DNA from: Globisporangium splendens
Lineage: Eukaryota; Oomycota; Peronosporomycetes; Pythiales; Pythiaceae
Direction: 5' to 3'
DNA length: 64,000 nucleotides
Assembly (NCBI GenBank): GCA_006386115.1
Contig: VFIW01000011.1
Location: 310,001 to 374,000, forward strand
Positions within the stretch are counted from its first letter, which is position 1; every line of letters starts with the position of its first letter. Below the pieces are notes generated by a model. It was not told the DNA's origin, did not search any database, and was given only the letters and a program-made list of their open reading frames with translations. Below, piece by piece: positions 55,883-64,000 of the stretch. The position numbers and the translations under genes were made by a program.

Positions 55883-57527
55883 ATGCTGCTCGCGGCGTAT
55901 CTGGACCGCGTGAGCGCGGCGCTGGCGTCGAAGGACGGCGAGACGCTCGCGCAGCTGCTCTCGCTGTCGAGGAGCAATGTGGACGTCGATCTGCAGCCGC
56001 TGTCGGTGGAGCAGGTGGGCCACATCTGCCAGTCCAAGCTCGCGCGCTTTGACGCGTTCGCCGAGGTGATCGCCGGCATGATCCAGGCGCGCAAACACAT
56101 TGAGGTGCACGACTTTGAGACCGCGTACGCGAGTCAGATCGCGTCCGTCATGTACGTGTTTGTATAGGAACTGGGCTGTGTATTGAGGAGGAATTATTAC
56201 TGACTGACATAAGTGTGTGTGTGTGTGCTGAATGCAGTAAGTTCATGGAGGTGTTCCGTGGAGAGACGAATTGGGTCATGCCGCTGATGCACGTGCTCGT
56301 GTTGGACACGCGCTTGGTCGCCGCCAGAGTAAGTAACCGTCACTTGTTATGGTGTTATCTCTATATGCTTGTCGTATTCAACCGCTCATGATTGTGCTAA
56401 CTATCGCATTGGTTATCATCGCACAGGCCGATCGCGATGCGTCTGCCAAGACGGGGGATGACGTCCATGATAGTCTTGTAAGTTGGACGTGTCAATTTTC
56501 CTGCATAAGTGCATGTAATTTCGCGCCAACGTACAATATGATGATGCCTACCTGATGCCAACAACAGCGAAGCGCCGAGCAGCACTTGAAGAAAGGATTC
56601 TCGATGTCGGCGAACGACCGCGCGCCGCCAGAGCACAACAAGAAGCTCGGCTCGCTCTTCATCGTGAACCAGCTGTTCAAGATCTACTTTAAGCTCAACA
56701 CGATCCATCTCTGTCGCAACCTCATTCGCGCCGTCGAAGGTCCGGCGTTCCCGGAGTTTGAGCGCTTCAACAAGGGCGACAAGGTCACGTACCAGTACTA
56801 CGTCGGACGCATCTCGATGTTTGAAGACCAGTACCACAAAGCCGAGAAATGCCTGGACTATGCGTGGAAGCACTGCCATCAGAGCAAACTCCGCAACAAA
56901 CGGTAAGCACGTGATGAGGCTGCCTTCGTGCTTTAAGCTTCACTCTGACGCCGTTGCCTTGTGTGTGTTTGTGTGTCCATAAAGCATGATCTTGCAGTTC
57001 TTGGTGCCCGTGAAGCTGCTGCTCGGCGTCATGCCGTCTCCACAGTTGATCGAAGCGTATGCGCTCCACGAGTACACGGGACTGACGGACGCGATCCGCG
57101 GCGGCAATCTGCGGCTCTTCAACGAGTACCTCGACAAATACCAGGAGCAGTTTATTCAGCAAGGCGTGTATTTATTGATCGAAAAGCTTCGTCTCGTCGT
57201 CCTCCGCAACCTCTTCAAAAAAGTGTACGTTGGCATCAGTTTCCTTCCGTTGTCCTAGTTGTCAAAGGGTTAAAGGCTAACACTCTCTCTTGCGCATTTG
57301 TCTCTATTAGCTACATTATTCGCCAGAGCCATCAACTGCGCTTGCAAGATTTCCAGCAGTCGCTTGAGTTCATCACGGGCGAGACCATGGACATGGACGA
57401 GATCGAGTGCATCCTCGCGAATCTCATCTTCAAAGGGTACATCAAGGGCTACATGTCCCACCAGAAGAAGATCCTTGTCGTGAGTAAAGCGCAGCCGTTC
57501 CCACCGATCACGGAAGTGTCCAGCTAA
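55883..57527 (+). CDS. PCID2: PCID2/Thp1, PCI-domain subunit of the TREX-2 mRNA export complex
   Basis: Six exons (55883-56151, 56238-56328, 56427-56477, 56568-56902, 56985-57224, 57311-57527) total 400 aa; human PCID2 has 399. Landmarks matching the family are YQYYVGRISMFEDQYHKAEK, HCHQSKLRNKRMILQFLVPV, LLGVMPSPQLI, LRNLFKKVYIIRQSHQLRLQ and the terminal ILANLIFKGYIKGYMSHQKK. The last 150 residues form the PCI domain. In other organisms it works with GANP/Sac3 at the nuclear pore to link transcription and mRNA export. The third exon is only 51 nt. The start at 55883 follows the leader CACGAGACAACATG. The gene is convergent with the kinesin, with 168 bp between stops. Confidence 0.95.
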
Positions 57528-57695
57528 GTCGCACGCAACAGCATGGGTGTCCATCTAAGGCAGACAGAAGTGTCCAACCAAGATTGACACATGAGCAGGA
57601 GAGAGCTAACTTCAGCCATTGGCTTAGCATTTGATAGCATTTGCCCCGTCGCTGAGGCACGTAGAGCGAATTGAACGGGCGAATAGAAACCAAAG

Positions 57696-60600
57696 TTACC
57701 TCTGTACCATGGTTCGGAGCATCGCTTCGAGCTCGGCACGGCGCGCGCGCTTGTATTCCTCCACGAGTTCGTCTTTGCTTTTCGCGTTCCCCGACTTGTT
57801 CCCACTGTTTCCAACCAGTTTGAGAATTGACGCAGATTTCAATGGCTGGACGGGTTGCATTTTGGAGATGGACAGCGTGCCATTGCGCTTTAGCGGAAGC
57901 GAGTCTCGGTCAGTTGCCATATTAGTGTGCTTTTCTGAAGTAGCGACCGCCAAGCCGTTGCTGCTGCTGTTCAAATTACCGGTCGCTGGTGGCTGTTTGC
58001 CTGTTGTGCCTGGAGGAGTCGTCAAAAGCTCCGCTGGTCGCGTGGCTTGGCGTGGGCTATCGTGCTTTGCTTTTTCCAATGTGAGCGCGCTGAGTGCGTC
58101 GCCACCGTTTACATGCCTTTTCTGTCGGTCACTAGCCGTTGCCACCATTGTCGTCGAGTCTTGTCTTGTGCCATCAAGGTTGCCAGCGGGGCTCGGTGCT
58201 AACGAAATGGTCGGAGCAGCAGCTGAGCGTAGCGGCGGTGGCACTGCCACGAGATTCCGGAGTCGTCTCTCGACTGCCCAGGTCCTCGTGATGGTAGACC
58301 TGGCTGCACATGCACAAGTTAATTTCAATGCTCACGAAGGGAGCGCATAATGTAAAGAAGCAATTTCACGCACGTGTTGCATTGGTGGGTGCTGAGTCTG
58401 CTGCCACTGGCGTCTTGCTCATGTCTGCTTGGGTGTTTTGCGCTTCCATTTCCTGCGAGGTAAACAGCAGAAAGTATGATAAAAAAAGTCTCATCATTGT
58501 TCCATCGAGCCGCTACTACGTACCGCTTCGAGCATCCAGTTGAGTCGAGCTTCCTTCGAGTGCAGCATGCTGAGCAGGCTGTCTATTTGCTGCATCGAGC
58601 CATCCAGATTGTTGCCATCACTGTCGTCTTCGTCCTCAGTTAAAGGAGGAGGAGTCTAGTCGCTTCTTCGATCCGAAGCATTTGCGTCTCGTTCCAGGCG
58701 CAGCTTCGAAGCGTTTGACGGAGGTTGGGCTGCAAGCGGTAGTGTAGGGATAATTGCCACAGGCACTGGTGCCTTGTCTGGTGGAGATGGAAGCAACGAC
58801 TTTGCTGGTGGTGACTTGGTAGCAGCCGAAATTATAGACTGTTGACGCGTAGTCGTCACATTCCCCGACGCACTGAAAGCTGCGGAATTGTGAGGTCCTC
58901 CTTTCCCGTTTATTCGCTCACCCCTGTAGATAATCGAGAGTCAGCGCGGCGTTTTCTCATAACTCCGTCGTTGAGATTGCAAGCACATGTTCGCCAATAC
59001 CTTTCCATGAGACGGGTGCGTTCAGATTGCATCAGCAGCTCCTTCAAGCGGCGATTCTCTTCAACGAGCGCGCTTGAGGCAGCACTCGCGGTTCTTTCGG
59101 CATCTGCTTCACTGCTTTTCCGATGCGCTTTCTTCAGCAGCTCACGAAGACGATTCACTTCAATCTACAGCAAACATACGAAGCGCACATTAGTCCTGAG
59201 TTTGCATTAGACCATGCAATCGGATCGAAAGGCATCAGCAGCGTCGTACCCGCATCGTCTGGATTTGCTGTTCGTAGTAGAGCCGCTGCTCGCCGACGAG
59301 GTCGCTGCTGAACACTTGCTTGCGGATCGGACGGCACCGCAAGGTCTTGAGCCGCTCAGCGAACCGCAGCGTCGCAAAAGATTCCTCGAGACTCGCACGC
59401 GACGGACTGATCGTGATGATGAACGCCGTGCGCCCCGCTCCCTACAAGCAGCTTTGCAGTAGCCGCGTGAGGATCGAGTCTCGAAAGGGGATGTGGCTGC
59501 GTGGTCCTCCATTTTTGTGTTGCGTCAGTGCCAGAACGCAATTCGTGAGCGCTGACAGGCTCTTGTTGATCGACGACAGCTCGCTCGCGCACTTGTCACT
59601 CAAGTCGCTACCACTCACGTGCCACTTTTCGGATCCACTGGAAACGAAAATAAGCAAAACACAGTGATAGGTTAGGGAGGACGTAATGGAGAAGAGGGCA
59701 GCATCGTCATAGGTCAAGAGACGGAAAATACTCACGCTAGATCGACGAAAAAGAGTCGCGATAGGCGACTTTGTGGTCCTTTTGCGCTGCTCCGTTTCGA
59801 CGGACTCGAGTCACCACCATCACCTTCGTAGCTTCCGCCGCTTAGAATGTTTTTCCGCAGGGTGATCTGGAAGATCGAATGGCCCCGACTGCTATGCTGG
59901 TTATACAGATTGTCTCGAACTTGACGATCTCTCGAGCCCTGTATACAACGCGAGACAAAGCGTGCTCAACAACGGTATGACTCATTTCACACACCACGGG
60001 CCAATTTTCGTTCCTGTACGTACCTCTCGGAATGCTTGCAGCATCACTTTCTTCGTGGTGAGATTCCGCGACGTAAGCCCATCGACAAACACGGATCCGT
60101 CCAGTTTCTGCCGAATGGAAAGACTCGGCGCGTCTTTCGCGGTTTTTGCGGTGGAATTCCACCCGGCATGATGTGTGACGAGCGCCGTCGCGTAGTTGCT
60201 GATTTCTTTCCCTTTCGCATTCTTCCATGTTGCAGATGACGACGAAGATGACTGAGACGCACCACTCCCAATGACCGGATTCGACAAGATATCGTAAATC
60301 TTCTCATTGTAAATCTATTGGTAGGAGTGCAAACAAAGAGCAAACCCACGCAGTCACATTTCGAGTCTCATAGTGTCTCCAACTTGAGAGTATTGTGTTG
60401 TCTCGCGTACCTCGATAAAGGAGCAATAAATACCGAACGAGACGGCTCCGTTTGCGGCTGCTTGTTCGCGCTCGATCTGGGTAAACAATTTGTCCACACT
60501 GCGAGGGACGACGCCGTACTCGGCGCGGTTGGGGTCTCTTTGCCCTTCTTCCTCATCGTCGTCGTCCTCCCGCTCGAGTCCGCTCATCGCTAAATAACAC

Positions 60601-61402
60601 CAACAGTTTCCCGAGTCAGTGGTCAACACGAATCCCAACACACGCGAGAATTGGGATGCTAAAGAAGAAGAGAATCCGTCGTACTATACGTCTTCCCCGT
60701 TCCGATTTGGCCGCTGGTTCGTTGGCGAACAGTGACAAAAGAGGCGTGGTCTTCCTGTTAGCACGCTTTGCAGGCAAATGCAGTCCAATACCGTCCATCT
60801 GACTTGCACTTACTAGGCAAACACGCTGCAATCGTAGCCTGCAAGGAATCCGTCGATGCAATCTGAAGCACAAATAGGCAAGTCAGTCTCTTGACAGACG
60901 AGATTTCCCCTTCCTCACCTTCAACATTATACCTTGTACGCTTTGGAACACGCGGTCTTGAGGCGACTCGCCTGGGAACACGGCGTCGGCCGTGAGAATC
61001 TTCAGCAGACCGTTCTTCTCCCACAGCACACTGTTATCCTAAGCATCCAAGCACATTGTATCCAAGCAATCGTCATGCTTCGTTCGAAACGGAGCAGCTA
61101 TCCAGGGAAAGTTACAGCACCTGAATGCTTAATGAGCTCGTCGTGGTCGTCGAGGGTGCTCCACGGACGCCTTCTCCATTGTGCAATCGATCGTCAGCTT
61201 CGTCCTCACCGCCTTTGGTAGAGCTCCACGGTTCTTCGTTCTTCTGCAGAGGCCGCACGCGCACCACGACCTTGAGCTTTCCTTCGGTCCCATTCTCCTC
61301 GTACTGCCGCGCACTCGCACTCGTGGTCTCTGAGTCTTCGTCGCTTTCGCCTTCACCCACAGCTATCGACGTTGCGTCCATGCGCCGTCGAGGCTGCTTC
61401 AT
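57696..61402 (-). pseudogene. Kinesin-like motor protein interrupted by two in-frame TAG codons
   Basis: Twelve minus-strand exons (61402-61121, 61038-60933, 60862-60814, 60713-60685, 60589-60411, 60314-60024, 59938-59736, 59637-59250, 59164-59001, 58923-58524, 58452-58374, 58303-57696) join to 926 codons, all in frame. Motor motifs are KVVVRVRPL, a P-loop GQIGTGKTYTM (about 147-156) built across three exons, NQHSSRGHSIFQI (switch I) and LFFVDLAGSEKW (switch II). A coiled coil follows (exon 9), then a disordered Ser/Pro/Thr tail. TAG occurs at codon 445 (59442-59444), inside the motor after ILTRLLQSCL, and again at codon 653 (58656-58658). Sequence downstream of each stays coding-like (FIITISPSRASLEESFATLR; PPPLTEDEDDSDGN). 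The gene is either newly disabled, read through, or differently spliced. The subfamily is not clear. A second ATG is at 61381. Confidence 0.75.
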
Positions 61403-61569
61403 GACGATGAATACTGACTTTCACGTCACTCTTAGACAACAACAGTTGTGCACACTGCAACCAGAAATAGATGGGCAGGCAGCACACACAAGAGCAAAAT
61501 CACCAATGGATCTCTATATTTCCTGCATGGTTTGCTCACGCAGTCCAATATTCGCTCTTTGTAAGCAGC

Positions 61570-63212
61570 TTATTGTGCGCGCAGTTGACGTTTCCTCTCT
61601 GGCTCAAAGTGCACGTGCTTGCCTTTGAACTTCTTCGTGATCTACAAGCACATTTACCATACATACAACAGCACTTGAACTTTAGAAAACCACGAGACAA
61701 ACACAAAGCCTGCAACACCAGCAACTTGAAGGACTACAAAACCGTACTCGACACCCGCTTAACGTGAGTGTTTTCCCGGATTCCAAACGCTTGAGCTCGG
61801 CCACGAGCCGCAGAACCGATGCGAGCCGCGGCGGCGCGTCCTTGTTGCCGATCGCGTGAATGATCTTCGACACGATGCGGACGCTGAGCTCGTCAAACAT
61901 GAGCTCGTCATCCAGGAACGCCATCTGCAGAATCACGTGATCGGCTTCGCCTTTCACGACGTACTTGCGGAGAATACGGCGCTCTGCACAGGCATGAACT
62001 TTAGTCAGGACGACTGCGAGTCTCTTGGTTACCTAGTGAGACGGCTGCACGGTCCCATCTCATCCGTACCTGCGCGTGCAAACTCGTTCTTCGCTTTCGC
62101 AGCATGCTGCTGGAATTTGGAGAAGAGCTCAAGTACCTCGGGTCCTCGCTCCGCTTCCAGTCGTTCCAGTTCCTGGGTAAGAAGAACAGCACAAAGAAGG
62201 AAGATTGACTCAGATACCTAGACGACATTTGAGCAAAAGAGAGTGGATGCAATACCTTTCGGATGCGAATACGATCAAAGAGGAGCTTTTCGTTCGACGG
62301 ATCTTCGACCCACTCCTGCTGGAAGCGTTTGCAGGTAGCCTTCAGTTGCGGCTTCGTGATCGAAAGCAGCGGACGCACGAGCTTCACCTCGGAACCAACG
62401 CTGTCCTGATCATCGTTGTCCTCGTCGCGAACCGCTGCATCAGAGCCAAGTGTTGACACCTTGGCGATCCCAGCGAGCCCATTGATGCCGCTCGCTCGAC
62501 CAAGGCGGAAGAGCATCGTCTCCAATTGGTCACCGAGATTGTGTGCCACAAAGAGGCACTTGACGTTCTTCTCGCGACACACCTGCTGCAGCAATGCGTA
62601 CCGGTACCGCCGTGCCTCCTCTTGCAACTTGCTCCCACGCGGCTTCACCGGTGGTCGATGCATAGACGACGAAGGTGACGATCGAAATTGCGCATTAATG
62701 TCACCGTCTTCCTCATCTTGCGCCCATTCGCATTGCGCGATGACATGCTCAACACCCCATTTGTCCGTCACGATGCGTCCAATGCTCTCGGCTTCTTCCG
62801 TGCTCTCGACGCGCAAGCGATGATCGACCGTGATCGCGAGCAGCGGCGTGCGGATGCGCTGCTTCTGCAGGTATTCGCGCAGCAGCAGCAGCAGCGCCAT
62901 GCTGTCAGCACCTCCAGAGAACGCTACTGCGATGGGGAATGCTTCGTGCGGGACACCATTGTTTCCTTCGTTGGCGTACAGCGCATGCACTTTTTTCTGC
63001 GAGAGTCCGACTTTCTTCAGCAAACCAGCGAACACGGGCGCTGTCACGTGTGGCAGCTGGGGTGGCATCGCCTTCGAGCCTATAGACATGCTGGTGCTCC
63101 ATGGCTGCCGCAGCAGCAGCGGACGGCGGCAGCTCGCAACGAGCGGCGGTGCGTTCCGCACAAGCATATTGGCAAATGGTGTGCAACATGTGACATCACT
63201 CTGATGGAACAC
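61570..63212 (-). CDS. tilS: tRNA(Ile)-lysidine synthetase (TilS), probably organellar
   Basis: Four minus-strand exons (63212-62256, 62172-62070, 61983-61748, 61641-61570) give 455 aa. The PP-loop ATPase motif AFSGGADSMALL is at about 97-108, followed by AITVDHRLR and VAHNLGDQLETMLFRLGR, which are hallmarks of TilS. The C-terminal part ends LTLSGCRITKKF, like the bacterial C-terminal domain. TilS changes C34 of the tRNA-Ile CAU anticodon to lysidine so that it reads AUA, a bacterial-type reaction. The first 50 residues have few acids and many Arg/Ser/Leu (for example LVASCRRPLLLRQPWSTSMS), so mitochondrial import is likely; an internal ATG at codon 16 (63167) could be the true start. The last intron uses the donor GTACGG after SGCR. 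The gene is divergent from the gene at the right edge. Confidence 0.88.
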
Positions 63213-63457
63213 ATGTTGCTAACTCAAGAATCGACCGATATGTTTCAAATTGTAACAAACCCAACACATCCTCAGAAACTGAGGACGACATCCTCTCGTA
63301 TTTGTATCGACGCATGCAAAAAATGCAATCGACAATGGCGTGAAGACGCCATCTAGGCTGCATATTCTCAGTTGGCCTACCTGCTCCTGTGCAGCAACCT
63401 GTGTGCACCATTAGACGCAGAGCACGTGTGCACCTGTCTGACTGCTGAGCGCAAACA

Positions 63458-63856
63458 ATGGCGGATGAGCTCGTGAGCAAGAAGCTGGAGCTGCTCGCGG
63501 CGCAACGCGCCAAGGTCGACCGCATCCAGGAGCTCCTCAATGGTGGGCAACCACGCAAACTGCCAAACAACGCATGATCTACTCCCTGTTCTTACGCTGC
63601 TTGCCTCGTGCTAATTACTGCAGGCTCCGGCGGCTTCAATGAGGCGTCGCACAAGACCTGCAAGAACCTGGAAGCCGCGATCACGATGTCCAAGCGGCCG
63701 GGGTACTTCGCGTATTATGAGCAGCCCGACCACCTGCAAGCGCTGGTACGCAGCGGCGAAGTCGCGCGGCTCCAGGAGCAGGTCGTGCAGCTGCAGAAGC
63801 AGATCGACCAGCTCACAGAAAGATCGACAGTGCAAACGTCGCAATATCCCCCATAA
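63458..63856 (+). CDS. Small coiled-coil protein of unknown function (3' structure uncertain)
   Basis: Exon 1 (63458-63542) begins MADELVSKKLELLAAQRAKV; an 81-bp intron (63543-63623) leads to exon 2, which starts GSGGFNEASHKTCKNLEAAI. The exon has a Tyr/Phe-rich patch (PGYFAYYEQPDHL) and a heptad-like helix (ARLQEQVVQLQKQIDQL), and stops at TAA 63854-63856, giving about 105 aa. I do not recognise the family. After the stop another frame is open to the right edge and encodes an acceptable-looking peptide (HNLTQWFATYGSPKQG...NKKVYGG). A 35-bp segment (63830-63864) with GT...CAG ends would join the two in frame, so the gene may continue beyond the window. It shares a 245-bp upstream region with tilS. 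Confidence 0.5.
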
Positions 63857-64000
63857 ATGGTCAGTTGGATAGCGCCAAGCCATCCTCGAGCGTGCACAAC
63901 CTCACGCAATGGTTCGCGACCTATGGCTCCCCCAAGCAAGGCGCGGACTCGGACCAGTACACCAACTTCACGCCTAACAAGAAAGTGTACGGCGGCACGA

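Noticed and set aside
57696..61402. Reassignment of TAG to a sense codon in this organism
   Set aside because: PTPA, eEF3 and the ankyrin gene end at TAG exactly where their families or domains end, so TAG is a working stop codon here.
1..64000. CRISPR array, prokaryotic operons, origin of replication
   Set aside because: No regularly spaced repeats were seen, and all genes are eukaryotic with spliceosomal introns or eukaryotic families.

Overview
The window looks like nuclear DNA of an oomycete (stramenopile water mould), probably from the Pythium/Phytophthora side, although the genus is not proven. The reasons are: protein-coding genes densely packed on both strands; short GT-AG introns of about 50-100 nt with donors such as GTACGT/GTAAGT and acceptors in YAG; an eEF3 translation factor; a start-site motif of the oomycete Inr+FPR type upstream of at least five genes; and the machinery of a nucleated cell (WASH complex, TOR signalling, TREX-2, kinesin). 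Gene models were assembled by hand from open frames joined at splice sites. Nearly all give a total coding length divisible by three, and several reproduce the length of the human orthologue almost exactly (strumpellin 1158 aa, PCID2 400 aa).

Left part (1-36.5 kb), ordinary conserved genes: the tail of an unknown gene; a large chromatin protein with DDT, WHIM-type and two bromodomain regions; tuberin (TSC2); strumpellin (WASHC5, minus strand); the PP2A activator PTPA; a 3.6-kb gene-free stretch; elongation factor 3; DNA polymerase kappa (minus) with three UBZ fingers and a PIP box; an OCA/Siw14-type phosphatase-like protein lacking the catalytic Arg (minus); a membrane RING-H2 protein; an RCC1-repeat protein with a possible mitochondrial presequence; and a SANT/Cramped-like protein (minus).

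Middle part (38.5-51.7 kb), a dynamic cluster: four intact aldo-keto reductases of the Kv-beta/KAB type (two plus, two minus) and one decayed copy. The paralogues are mosaics of shared identical blocks, including a 571-bp block that is base-for-base identical between two copies, which points to recent gene conversion. A 5'-truncated LINE-type retrotransposon (reverse transcriptase plus RNase H) has inserted between the second and third copies and is flanked by a 15-bp target-site duplication. A 696-aa ankyrin-repeat gene lies inside the cluster.

Right part (52-64 kb), conserved genes again: a small protein, possibly flagellar (minus); a membrane-anchored cyclophilin fused to two glutaredoxin domains; PCID2/Thp1; a 12-exon kinesin (minus) whose frame is interrupted by two TAG codons although every splice site is intact; a bacterial-type tRNA-Ile lysidine synthetase (TilS, minus); and the start of a small coiled-coil gene that may run past the right edge. 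The genes do not form one pathway. The most unusual items are the AKR conversion cluster with its retroelement, the interrupted kinesin, and the cyclophilin-glutaredoxin fusion. I found no convincing evidence of a wholly new multi-gene system.
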